Positions 41,640 through 49,361 of a stretch of DNA of 64,000 nucleotides are shown here, in pieces. Numbering within the stretch: the stretch's first letter is position 1; every line of letters starts with the position of its first letter. The translations under genes were made by a program, and so were the position numbers. Source of the DNA: Candidatus Aminicenantes bacterium UBA2190 (GTDB taxonomy: Bacteria; Acidobacteriota; Aminicenantia; UBA2199); contig DCVK01000071.1 of NCBI GenBank assembly GCA_002335385.1, positions 1 through 64,000 of the forward strand, written 5' to 3'. Under the pieces are notes generated by a model, which was given only the letters and a program-made list of their open reading frames with translations, did not search any database and was not told where the DNA came from.

Positions 41640-42225
41640 GATCCTTTATGTGGCCTGCTCCTACCTGCTGGGCTCCGTCCCTTTCGGCTACCTCATCTTC
41701 TTTTTCAGCGAGGGCAAGGATATCCGCACCACGGGCAGCGGCAACATCGGCGCCACCAACGTGCTGCGCAGCAAGGGCAAGCTGGCCGGTCTGGCCACGC
41801 TGGCCCTGGACATCCTGAAGGGGGCGCTGCCGATCGTCTATGGCCGCGTCCATTTCGACCTGCCCTGGGTCGTGCTGCTGGGCGGCCTGGCCGTGCTGCT
41901 GGGCCACGTCTTCCCCGTCTTCCTGAGGTTCCGCGGCGGCAAGGGCGTGGCCGCGCTGGTCGGCGTCTTCCTGGTCTTCCATTATCCCTCCCTGCTGGCC
42001 TTCCTGGTGTTCTTCTTCGCTACCCTGGTGCTGACCCGCTATGTCTCGCTGGGCTCACTGCTGGGCACGACGGCGCTGTTCTTCGCCATCCTGTTCACCC
42101 AGACGGTCGAAACGGCCATGGTGGCGTTCGTCATGCTGCTGCTGATCGCGTTCCGTCACCGCGGCAATATCGCGCGCCTGCTGGAAGGCAGCGAAAGGAA
42201 GTTCGTCTTCAGGAAAAATGAATAG
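41626..42225 (+). CDS. plsY: Acyl-phosphate:glycerol-3-phosphate acyltransferase PlsY
   Basis: 199 aa, five membrane helices. First acylation of glycerol-3-phosphate in phospholipid synthesis, using acyl phosphate made by PlsX. Signature loops: GSVPFGYLI, TGSGNIGATNVLR, HVFPVFLRFRGGKGVA. TTG start at 41626 with GGAG seven bases upstream, overlapping thpR by 14 bases. The next gene, gpsA, supplies the substrate. Confidence 0.93.
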   Translation: MSSHEILYVACSYLLGSVPFGYLIFFFSEGKDIRTTGSGNIGATNVLRSKGKLAGLATLALDILKGALPIVYGRVHFDLPWVVLLGGLAVLLGHVFPVFLRFRGGKGVAALVGVFLVFHYPSLLAFLVFFFATLVLTRYVSLGSLLGTTALFFAILFTQTVETAMVAFVMLLLIAFRHRGNIARLLEGSERKFVFRKNE

Positions 42226-43228
42226 CATACTGGTCATCGGCGGCGGCTCCTGGGGCACGGCCTTCGCCGACTACCTGGCCCGCCGGGGCGAAGATGTCCG
42301 CCTGTGGGCCAGGGAGGAGGAGGTCCTCGCCGCCATCCGCACGGACCGCGAGAACCGCGTCTTCCTGCCCGGAGTCAAGCTGTCCCCGCAGCTGGGGGTC
42401 GGCGCCGACCTGGAGGTCGAGGCCGGGCGCGCGGCCATTCTGGTACTGGCCGTGCCCTCGAAGTACATGCGCCCGGTGCTGCGGCGGCTGCAGGCTCTCC
42501 TCCGCGGGGACCACGCCCTGCTCTGCCTCTCCAAGGGCTTCGAGTCCGATTCCCTCAGGACCATGTCCCAGGTGGCGGCCGAGGTCTTCGGCCCCGGCGT
42601 GTTGCGGCAGTGGCTGACGTTGTCCGGGCCCTCCTTCGCCCGCGAGCTCGCGCAAGGGCACCCCACGGCCGTGGCCGCCGCCGCGGAGAACGAGGAGCTG
42701 CTCGGCCGCGTCCAGGAGAGCTTCTCTTCCCCGACCCTGCGCGTCTACCGCTCGGACGACCTGCGCGGCCTGGAGGTGGCCGGATCGTTGAAGAACGTGA
42801 TGGCCATCGCTTCGGGCATGATCAGCGGCCTGGGCTACGGGTTCAACACCACGGCCTCCATGGTCACGCGGGCCAATATGGAGATCTCCCGCCTCGGCGT
42901 CCGCCTGGGGGCCAGGCCGGAGACGTTCTGGGGGCTGGCCGGGATCGGCGACCTGATGCTGACCTGTTTCGGCAGCCTGTCGCGCAACTTTCAGCTGGGG
43001 CGGCGCATCGCGCTGGGCGAGTCGCTGGAGGCGGTGGAGCGCTCGACGCCGATGGTGGCCGAGGGCGTGGAAACGACCAAGGCCATCCGGCGCCTGGCCG
43101 AGAATCTGGCCATCGAGATGCCCATCGCCCGCGAGGTGCACCGTGTGCTCTTCGAGGGCAAGAGCGTGGGCGAGGCGGTCGGCGAGCTGATGACGAGGAG
43201 CCTGAAAAGAGAATGGACTACAAGCTAG
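42218..43228 (+). CDS. gpsA: Glycerol-3-phosphate dehydrogenase [NAD(P)+]
   Basis: 336 aa. Reduces dihydroxyacetone phosphate to sn-glycerol-3-phosphate for phospholipids. Dinucleotide fold VIGGGSWGTAFA at the N-terminus (about 6-17), then GFESDSLRTMS (in place of the usual KGxE text), SGPSFARELA, the catalytic Lys in GSLKNVMAIASG and the GLAGIGDLMLTC loop. Overlaps plsY by 8 bases and the cyclase gene by 16, so the lipid-precursor steps are encoded side by side. Confidence 0.95.
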   Translation: MNSILVIGGGSWGTAFADYLARRGEDVRLWAREEEVLAAIRTDRENRVFLPGVKLSPQLGVGADLEVEAGRAAILVLAVPSKYMRPVLRRLQALLRGDHALLCLSKGFESDSLRTMSQVAAEVFGPGVLRQWLTLSGPSFARELAQGHPTAVAAAAENEELLGRVQESFSSPTLRVYRSDDLRGLEVAGSLKNVMAIASGMISGLGYGFNTTASMVTRANMEISRLGVRLGARPETFWGLAGIGDLMLTCFGSLSRNFQLGRRIALGESLEAVERSTPMVAEGVETTKAIRRLAENLAIEMPIAREVHRVLFEGKSVGEAVGELMTRSLKREWTTS

Positions 43229-44772
43229 AATACCTGGCCGACGACGAGGTGAAGGTCTTCTTCCTGGCCAAGGAAGCGGTGGTCATCGGCAAGCTGCCCG
43301 ACAACGACATCGAGTTGAAGGACAACACCGTCTCGCGCCAGCACTGCCGCCTGCAGCGCACCGCCAAGGGCTTCAAGCTCTCCGACATGAACAGCACCAA
43401 CGGCTGCTACGTCAACGGCCGCCGCGTGCAGGCGAAGGCACTGGAGGTCGGCGACAAGATCACCATCGGCCGGACCATCCTCAGCTACCTGGCGGTCGAC
43501 AAGAAGGAAAGCTACCGCGATACCGACGACCAGCGGATCTCGATGATGGTCCCCCTGGAGGACCTGCTGCCGGCGGAGAAGAAGGCGCGGCGCAAGCGCG
43601 AGGAGCCGAGCTTCCTGGCCTCGCTCACGGCGCTGGGCAAAAGCCTGATCGCCTCCCAGGACATCGACGAGAGCTTCCAGAAGCTGGGCGACCTGATCTT
43701 CCAGTTCGTGCATCCCGAGAAGATCTATATCTTCTACTATGACGAGAAGCAGAACGATGTCCGCCTCAAGTACACCTATTCCATGCAGGCGCAGGAGGCC
43801 GACGTCGTGCGCATCTCCAAGACCATCGCCCTAAAGGCCATCCATGAGAAGGTGGCCATCCTGTCGTCCAACACGCGCAACGACGCGCGCTTCGACAGCT
43901 CCAACAGCGTCATCATGTACGGCATCACCTCGGCCATCTCGGTGCCCATCTGGACCAAGGAGTGCATCTACGGCCTGATCTACGTCGACACGGCGAGCGT
44001 TTCCCAGGTGTTCGGCGAGAAGGACCTCGAGGTCATGTCCATCATCGCCAACTTCGCCGGCTTCGCCATCGAGGGGGCCAACAGCCTGGACAAGCTGAAC
44101 CGCGAGCGGCGGCTGCGCGCCCGGCTCGAGCGCTACCACTCGCCGGCGGTGGTCTCGCGGCTGCTGGAGTTCCAGGACAGCAACACCGGCGAGCTCATGC
44201 CCTACCGCGAATCGGAGGCCACGGTCCTGTTCATGGATATCGTCCGCTTCACCTCGCGGGCCGAGCAGATGACCCCCATCGCCGTGGGCATGTTCCTGAA
44301 CAATTTCTTCACCGAAATGACCGAGATCATCTTCCGCCACAACGGCACGCTGGACAAGTTCATCGGCGACGCCATCATGGCCGTCTTCGGCGTTCCCCTC
44401 GAATGCGCCGATCATGCCGAGCGCGCCATCGTCGCCGCCCTGGAGATGATGGCGCGGCTGGGCGAGCTCAATGGCCAGGTTGAGGAAAAGAACCGGGTGC
44501 AGGTGCGCATCGGCATCCATTCGGGCAAGCTGATCTCCGGAGACTTCGGCTCGCCCAAGCGCCTGGAATTCACGGTGCTGGGCAACACGGTCAACATCGC
44601 CTCGCGCCTGGAATCGACGGTGGCCGGCTGCGACGAGATCGTGGTCTCCGAGCAGACCCACCAGACGACCCGGGGGCGCTTCGCTTTCGAGCTTCTGGGC
44701 GAAAAGAAACTGACGGGCATTTCCAAGCCGTTGAAAGTGTACAAGGTCAAGGGACCAAAGGGGGCAACATGA
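43213..44772 (+). CDS. FHA-GAF-class III nucleotide cyclase
   Basis: 519 aa. FHA phosphothreonine-binding domain (about 1-95; GKLPDNDIELKD, SRQHC, NSTNGCYVNG), linker with Arg/Lys, GAF sensor (about 145-290), then a class III cyclase domain (about 330-515). Metal-binding Asp residues are present in LFMDIVRFT and FIGDAIMAVFG, the base-selecting Lys in LDKFIGD, and the transition-state Asn/Arg in NTVNIASR. The second base-selecting residue, usually Asp in G-D-x-V-N, is Asn (LGNTVN), so base preference is uncertain. ATG 43213 lies inside gpsA; the frame is open upstream but out of frame with gpsA. Confidence 0.92.
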   Translation: MDYKLEYLADDEVKVFFLAKEAVVIGKLPDNDIELKDNTVSRQHCRLQRTAKGFKLSDMNSTNGCYVNGRRVQAKALEVGDKITIGRTILSYLAVDKKESYRDTDDQRISMMVPLEDLLPAEKKARRKREEPSFLASLTALGKSLIASQDIDESFQKLGDLIFQFVHPEKIYIFYYDEKQNDVRLKYTYSMQAQEADVVRISKTIALKAIHEKVAILSSNTRNDARFDSSNSVIMYGITSAISVPIWTKECIYGLIYVDTASVSQVFGEKDLEVMSIIANFAGFAIEGANSLDKLNRERRLRARLERYHSPAVVSRLLEFQDSNTGELMPYRESEATVLFMDIVRFTSRAEQMTPIAVGMFLNNFFTEMTEIIFRHNGTLDKFIGDAIMAVFGVPLECADHAERAIVAALEMMARLGELNGQVEEKNRVQVRIGIHSGKLISGDFGSPKRLEFTVLGNTVNIASRLESTVAGCDEIVVSEQTHQTTRGRFAFELLGEKKLTGISKPLKVYKVKGPKGAT

Positions 44773-45539
44773 AAAAGGTGATCCTGATGGCGGCGGCAAC
44801 GGCGATGCTGCTGGCCTGCGGCGGCGGCCAGCCGCGCACGGCTCCGGGACAGCTGCAGCCCGGGTCGGCCGAATTCCTGGCCAACGAGGGCATCGGCTAT
44901 CTCAACGAGGGACGGCTGGACGTGGCGGCGGACAGGCTGGAGGCGGCGCTGAAGAAAAACCCGCGCCTGGTGCCGGCCTTGAACGGCATGGCCCTGGTCC
45001 ATGTCTACCGCCGCGAATTCCCCAAGGCCGTCGACCTGCTCAACCGCCTGCTGCAGGTCAGCCCGAAGTTCCATGACGCCTACAACCTGCTGGGCACGGT
45101 ATACAGCGAGATGGGCGACTACGAGCAGGCCAAGGAGAAGCTGCTCATCGCCGCCAATGCCGAGGAATATCAGACGCCGGAGAACTCCTTCGCCAACCTG
45201 GCGATGCTGGAGATCAAGTTCGGCAAGCATGAATCGGCCTTGCGCTACGCGGAGAAGGGGCTGCAACTCAATCGGCGCTTCGCCCCGCTCTTCAATCTGA
45301 AGGGACTGGCGCTGGAGAACCTGAACCGCCTGCCCGAGGCCGCCGAGAGCTTCATCCGCGCCCTGGCCCTGCTGCCCGCGCCGGAGCCGCTCATCCTGGT
45401 CAACAGCGCCAGGGTCGCCGCCCGGCTCGGGGAAAAGAAGAAGGCGCTCGACCAGCTGGAGCAGGCCCTGGGCCGGACCCAGGACGCGGCCCTGAAAGCC
45501 GAGATCATCCGCATGATCAGGGAAGTGGAAGGGCGCTGA
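44769..45539 (+). CDS. TPR-repeat lipoprotein (PilF/NlpI-like)
   Basis: 256 aa. Lipobox LLAC at residue 17, then about five tetratricopeptide repeats (NEGIGYLNEGRLDVAADRLEAAL; ALNGMALVHVYRREFPKAVDLL; NLLGTVYSEMGDYEQAKEKL; and so on, split). Probably on the outer or inner membrane face, as a scaffold; PilF-type proteins of this size help pilotin or secretin assembly, but no pilus genes are near. ATGA overlap with the cyclase gene; last gene of the operon. Confidence 0.85.
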   Translation: MKKVILMAAATAMLLACGGGQPRTAPGQLQPGSAEFLANEGIGYLNEGRLDVAADRLEAALKKNPRLVPALNGMALVHVYRREFPKAVDLLNRLLQVSPKFHDAYNLLGTVYSEMGDYEQAKEKLLIAANAEEYQTPENSFANLAMLEIKFGKHESALRYAEKGLQLNRRFAPLFNLKGLALENLNRLPEAAESFIRALALLPAPEPLILVNSARVAARLGEKKKALDQLEQALGRTQDAALKAEIIRMIREVEGR

Positions 45540-45549
45540 AGCTCCCGCG

Positions 45550-45578
45550 TTGACAGGCAGCGGAATTCTCCCTATAAT
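45550..45578 (+). promoter_or_regulatory. Perfect-consensus sigma70 promoter for rubredoxin
   Basis: TTGACA (45550-45555), 17-base spacer, TATAAT (45573-45578). Leader of about 53 bases to the ATG. The strongest-looking promoter of the window. Confidence 0.85.
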
Positions 45579-45637
45579 TGGGACCCAAGGCCGGAGCGGT
45601 GCCGATCCCGGCCCCGGCGGCATGAAAGGAGGCGGAC

Positions 45638-45799
45638 ATGAACAAGTATGTATGCACCGTGTGCGGCTACGTATACAACCCGGCCGACGGCGATCCCGAC
45701 TCGGGAATCCAGCCGGGCACCGCGTTCGAGGACATCCCCGAGGATTGGGTCTGCCCGGTCTGCGGGGCCGGCAAGGACTCTTTCGAGCCCACGGACTGA
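45638..45799 (+). CDS. Rubredoxin
   Basis: 53 aa. One iron bound by two Cys pairs, CTVCGY (Cys6, Cys9) and CPVCGA (Cys39, Cys42), with the aromatic core typical of rubredoxins (YVCTVCGYVYNPADGD). GGAGG is 6 bases upstream of ATG. Electron donor for the flavodiiron protein 79 bases downstream. Full length. Confidence 0.97.
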   Translation: MNKYVCTVCGYVYNPADGDPDSGIQPGTAFEDIPEDWVCPVCGAGKDSFEPTD

Positions 45800-45878
45800 G
45801 CGGGAAGGGAAGATTCCTGGCCGGTCATGAGGCCGGTGCCGTTGGCGTCACCTTTTATTTTCTCACCTTGGAGGCAAC

Positions 45879-47066
45879 ATGGCGGCCATTGAACTGAAAA
45901 AAGATATCATTTGGGTGGGGGCCCTTGACTGGGACCGGCGGCTCTTCGACGAGCTGATCCCGCTGCCCGACGGCACGTCGTACAACGCCTACCTAGTGCG
46001 CGGCAGCAGCAAGACGGCCCTGATCGACGCCGTCGACCCGGCCAAGGCCGGCGACCTGCTGGCCAACCTGCAGCAGGCCGGAGTGACGCGCATCGACTAC
46101 CTGGTCAGCCAGCACGCCGAGCAGGATCATTCGGGCACCATCGGCGACGTCCTGGATCTGTTTCCCGAGGCCAGGGTGGTGACCAACGAGAAGTGCAAGG
46201 CCATACTCCGGGACCTGCACCAGCTGCCGGAAGACAGGTTCCAGGTCGTCGCCGACGGCGCGACGCTGGACCTCGGCGGCCGGACCCTGGAGTTCATCCT
46301 GGCGCCTTGGGTGCACTGGCCCGAGACCATGCTCACCTATCTGCGCGAGGACAAGGTCCTGTTCAGCTGCGATTTCCTGGGCGCCCACCTGGCCCAGAGC
46401 CACCCCGTCCTCAGCGACGAGGCCCGCACGCTCAGCGCGGCCAAGCGCTACTTCGCCGAGATCATGATGCCTTTCCGCGGGCCGATCCGCAAGCACCTGG
46501 AGAAGCTGCAGGGAATGGCCATCGACATGATCGCCCCTAGCCACGGCGTGGTCTACCCGCGCCCGGCCCTGATCCTCGACGCCTACCGCGAGTGGGCGTC
46601 CGACGCCACCCGGAACCTGGCCCTGATCCCCTTCGTCTCCATGCACGGCAGCACCCGCGAAATGGTGGAGTACCTTGCCGACGCCCTGGTGCGCCAAGGG
46701 GTCGAGGTCGTCCCCTGCAACCTGATCACGGCCGACGTCGGCGAGTTGGCCAAGGAGCTGATCGATGCCTCCACCCTGGTCCTGGCCACGCCGACGGTGC
46801 TGGGCGGCGCCCACCCGGCCGCCGCATCCGCCGCCTACCTGATCAACGCTCTGCGGCCGAAGACGAAGTTCGCCTCGATCATCGGCTCCTATGGCTGGGG
46901 CGGCAGGACGGAGGAGAGCCTAAGGGCCTCCCTGGGCAACCTCAAGGCTGAATTTTTGCCGACGGTGCTGGTCAAGGGCTACCCGGCGGAGAAAGACTAC
47001 CGGGCCCTGGACGAGCTGGCCGCAGCCATCGCTGACCGGCACCGCGACATCGGTGTCCTTTCCTGA
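45879..47066 (+). CDS. Flavodiiron protein (rubredoxin:oxygen/NO oxidoreductase, FprA type)
   Basis: 395 aa, the standard two-domain length. Metallo-beta-lactamase-fold di-iron domain (about 1-245) with ligands in HAEQDHSG (His79, Glu81, Asp83, His84), CDFLGAHL and PSHGVVY; flavodoxin domain for FMN (about 250-395; SMHGSTREMVEYL, GSYGWGGRTEE). Reduces O2 to water or NO to N2O with electrons from rubredoxin: an oxygen or NO defence enzyme of anaerobes. GGAGG before ATG. Confidence 0.95.
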   Translation: MAAIELKKDIIWVGALDWDRRLFDELIPLPDGTSYNAYLVRGSSKTALIDAVDPAKAGDLLANLQQAGVTRIDYLVSQHAEQDHSGTIGDVLDLFPEARVVTNEKCKAILRDLHQLPEDRFQVVADGATLDLGGRTLEFILAPWVHWPETMLTYLREDKVLFSCDFLGAHLAQSHPVLSDEARTLSAAKRYFAEIMMPFRGPIRKHLEKLQGMAIDMIAPSHGVVYPRPALILDAYREWASDATRNLALIPFVSMHGSTREMVEYLADALVRQGVEVVPCNLITADVGELAKELIDASTLVLATPTVLGGAHPAAASAAYLINALRPKTKFASIIGSYGWGGRTEESLRASLGNLKAEFLPTVLVKGYPAEKDYRALDELAAAIADRHRDIGVLS

Positions 47067-47082
47067 AAGACGTTTTGACGTC

Positions 47083-47111
47083 TTGCCCGGCGTTCGCTTT
47101 GCGCGTACAAT
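47083..47111 (+). promoter_or_regulatory. Sigma70-type promoter for lemA-TPM genes
   Basis: TTGCCC (47083-47088), 17-base spacer, TACAAT (47106-47111). A small hairpin AAGACGT-tttg-ACGTCTT immediately upstream may end the previous transcript. Confidence 0.65.
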
Positions 47112-47165
47112 GAACCCGGCAATCGATGGCAACGTAGAAAATTCGCTAGCATGGAGGAGATGAAA

Positions 47166-47768
47166 ATGAAGAAGCTGTTGTTGAGTCCCCTGGTGATCCT
47201 GATCGGCGTGGTGGTGATCGTCGCCCTGTGGGTGATGAGTGCCTATAACGGCCTGGTCGCCCTGGACCAGAAAGCCCTTTCCCAGTGGGCGCAGGTGGAG
47301 AGCGCCTACCAGCGCCGCGCCGACCTGATACCCAACCTGGTGGAGACGGTCAAGGGCGCCGCCGATTTCGAGAAGGAGACCTTTACCCAGGTGACCGAGG
47401 CCAGGGCCAGGGTGGGCCAGGTGCAGCTGGGCAACAATCCGGCCAGCGACCCCGAGGCCTTCGCCAAGTTCCAGCAGGCCCAGGACGGGCTGTCGTCGGC
47501 CCTGTCACGGCTGCTGGTGGTGGTGGAGAAATATCCCGACCTCAAGGCCACCCAGAACTTCCGCGACCTGCAGGTGCAGCTGGAGGGAACCGAGAACCGC
47601 ATCAACGTAGAGCGCATGCGCTTCAATGAGGCGGCCCAGGCCTTCAACACCAAGAGGATGAGCTTCCCCACGGTGATCATCGCCAACTTCTTCGGCAAGC
47701 GCTTCCAGGAAAAGTCCTATTTCAAGTCCCAGCCCGGCGCCGAGACCGCGCCCAAGGTCCAGTTCTAG
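47166..47768 (+). CDS. lemA: LemA family protein
   Basis: 200 aa. N-terminal membrane helix (about 6-25), then the LemA four-helix bundle: YNGLVALDQKALSQWAQVESAYQRRADLIPNLVETVKGAA (split) is diagnostic, ending YFKSQPGAETAPKVQF. Function is not established; LemA genes are commonly followed by TPM-domain genes, as here. Start chosen at ATG 47166 because GGAGG is 8 bases upstream; two earlier ATG codons overlap the ribosome site. Confidence 0.93.
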   Translation: MKKLLLSPLVILIGVVVIVALWVMSAYNGLVALDQKALSQWAQVESAYQRRADLIPNLVETVKGAADFEKETFTQVTEARARVGQVQLGNNPASDPEAFAKFQQAQDGLSSALSRLLVVVEKYPDLKATQNFRDLQVQLEGTENRINVERMRFNEAAQAFNTKRMSFPTVIIANFFGKRFQEKSYFKSQPGAETAPKVQF

Positions 47769-47771
47769 TCA

Positions 47772-48521
47772 GTGAAAACGCGGCGGCTTCTCCTGCCGGC
47801 GCTGGCCGGTCTGCTCCTCCTTGCCCTGGCCGTGGGAGCGCAGGCCCAGGCCGGCACCGGGGCCGAGACCCCGATCCCGGCCTCTCCCCAGCGCTGGTTC
47901 ACCGATACGGCCGGGCTGGTTTCTCCGGCGGTCGCCTCTGAACTCGATGGCCGGTTGGAGGCCTTTGAAAGATCCAGCGGCCACCAGGTCGTGGTCTATA
48001 TCGCAACGACCACCGGCGTGGTCCCCATCGAGGACTGGGCGGTCAAGGCTTTTGCCGCGTGGCGGGTCGGGCGCAAGGGCCTCGACGACGGCCTGGTCCT
48101 GTTCGTCATGGCCGATGACAAGCGGCTGCGCATCGAGACGGGCTACGGCCTGGAGGAACAGCTCCCCGATGCCCTGGCCGGCCGCATCATCAATGACGAG
48201 ATCGCACCGCGGTTGCGGGACGGGGACAACGACGGCGCCATGCGCGCCGCCGTCGACCGTCTGATCGCCGTCATCTCCGGGGAGGGGGCCGCCTCAGGCG
48301 GCGGGGAAGAGCCAAGGGCTGAGGGCCGGCCGATGACCCTTTCCGAAAAGATCCTGCTGGGCATCGGCATCCTGTTCTTCCTCATCCTGTTCATCACCAA
48401 TCCCTCGCTGGCCATCTACCTGCTCTTCACCATCCTGTCGGGGGGGCGCGGCGGCGGGCGGGGAGGGTTCTCAGGCGGCGGCGGCAGGTCGGGAGGCGGC
48501 GGCGCCTCCGGCTCGTGGTAG
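47772..48521 (+). CDS. TPM-domain membrane protein (YgcG-like)
   Basis: 249 aa. Signal peptide (1-25), extracytoplasmic TPM domain (about 40-165; RWFTDTAGLVSPAVASELDGRL, WRVGRKGLDDGLVLFV, RIETGYGLEEQLPD), then a membrane helix (about 195-225) and a Gly-rich tail (FSGGGGRSGGGGASGSW). The family is linked to envelope quality control or photosystem repair in plants. GTG start 3 bases after the lemA stop. Confidence 0.9.
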   Translation: MKTRRLLLPALAGLLLLALAVGAQAQAGTGAETPIPASPQRWFTDTAGLVSPAVASELDGRLEAFERSSGHQVVVYIATTTGVVPIEDWAVKAFAAWRVGRKGLDDGLVLFVMADDKRLRIETGYGLEEQLPDALAGRIINDEIAPRLRDGDNDGAMRAAVDRLIAVISGEGAASGGGEEPRAEGRPMTLSEKILLGIGILFFLILFITNPSLAIYLLFTILSGGRGGGRGGFSGGGGRSGGGGASGSW

Positions 48522-48531
48522 GGAGGCGATC

Positions 48532-48987
48532 ATGGCGTTCATGAGCCAGCACAAGCTGCTCGCGATCATCGACGACGACCGCATCAAGACGGCCATCGCC
48601 GCGGCGGAGAAGTGCACCTCGGGCGAGATCCGTGTTTCCGTTTCGCGCTTTTTCTACGGCAGCGTCCGCCATGCCGCCGAAAAAGCCTTCAACCGCATGG
48701 GCATGCGCAACACCCGCGACCGCAACGGCATCCTCTTCTTCGTCGTCCCCTCGCGGCACCGCTTCGTCGTCGTCGGCGACGAGGGCATCCACCGGAAGGT
48801 CGGCCAGGAATTCTGGGACCAGCTGGTCGCCGCCATGGCGGGCGACTTCAGGGAAGGGAAGTTCAACGAGGGCTTGCTCCACGGCATCGTGGAGTGCGGC
48901 CGCCTGCTCGCCGCCCACTTCCCCCACCAGGGCGAGCGCGACGTCAACGAGCTGCCGGACGACATCGATTTCGGCAACAAGGAATGA
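48532..48987 (+). CDS. Second TPM-domain protein
   Basis: 151 aa, no signal peptide. One TPM domain (RIKTAIAAAEKCTSGEIRVSVS, RNGILFFVVPSRHRFVVVGDEGI, FREGKFNEGLLHGI, split). Follows the larger TPM gene by 10 bases. The lemA-TPM-TPM order is common in several phyla. Last gene before a converging neighbour and a repeat region. Confidence 0.88.
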   Translation: MAFMSQHKLLAIIDDDRIKTAIAAAEKCTSGEIRVSVSRFFYGSVRHAAEKAFNRMGMRNTRDRNGILFFVVPSRHRFVVVGDEGIHRKVGQEFWDQLVAAMAGDFREGKFNEGLLHGIVECGRLLAAHFPHQGERDVNELPDDIDFGNKE

Positions 48988-49361
48988 AAGAAACCGGTTG
49001 ACGGTAGACGGTGTACGGTCATAACAGCAATACGAAGACTAAAATACCAAATCCAAAATTCCAAATAACAAACAATATCCAAATTCCAAATTCCAATTTC
49101 CAAAACGAAAGCTCCTTGCAAAGGATTCTCTTTGTTTTGGTCATTGGGTAATTGGAATTTGGAATTTATTTGGAAATTGGTGCTTGGGATTTGGAATTTA
49201 AGTCCTATTAATTCCTTATTCTTCCACCTTACGCCCTGCGACTTCCGCTTTATGCCTTATGCCGAGTTCTGTTCTTCCTCGTTACGCGTCACGAATAGCG
49301 TCTTGTTTTCTTTCGCATAACGCCTGACGCATAACGAAACTCGTTGTTTATTCTTTCCTTG
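48988..49361 (+). repeat. Third heptad-repeat region, between converging genes
   Basis: 374 bases with no gene. TTGACGG, TAGACGG, TGTACGG (48998-49018) repeat the words seen at 14.6 kb. Then CCAAAT-type 7-base text (49047-49100), a TCCTTGCAAAGGA palindrome (about 49113-49125), the opposite ATTTGG arm with GGTGCTTGGGATTTGGAATT (about 49140-49205), and finally CGCATAA, CGCCTGA, CGCATAA (49314-49334). Same layout as 14.5-15.0 and 21.9-22.3 kb. Confidence 0.8.

Noticed and set aside
42304..43212. Upstream extension of the cyclase reading frame
   Set aside because: It lies entirely inside gpsA in another frame; the FHA domain starts right after ATG 43213.
45800..45878. Terminator between rubredoxin and the flavodiiron gene
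   Set aside because: GGCCGG repeats here are direct, not inverted; the two genes are more likely cotranscribed.
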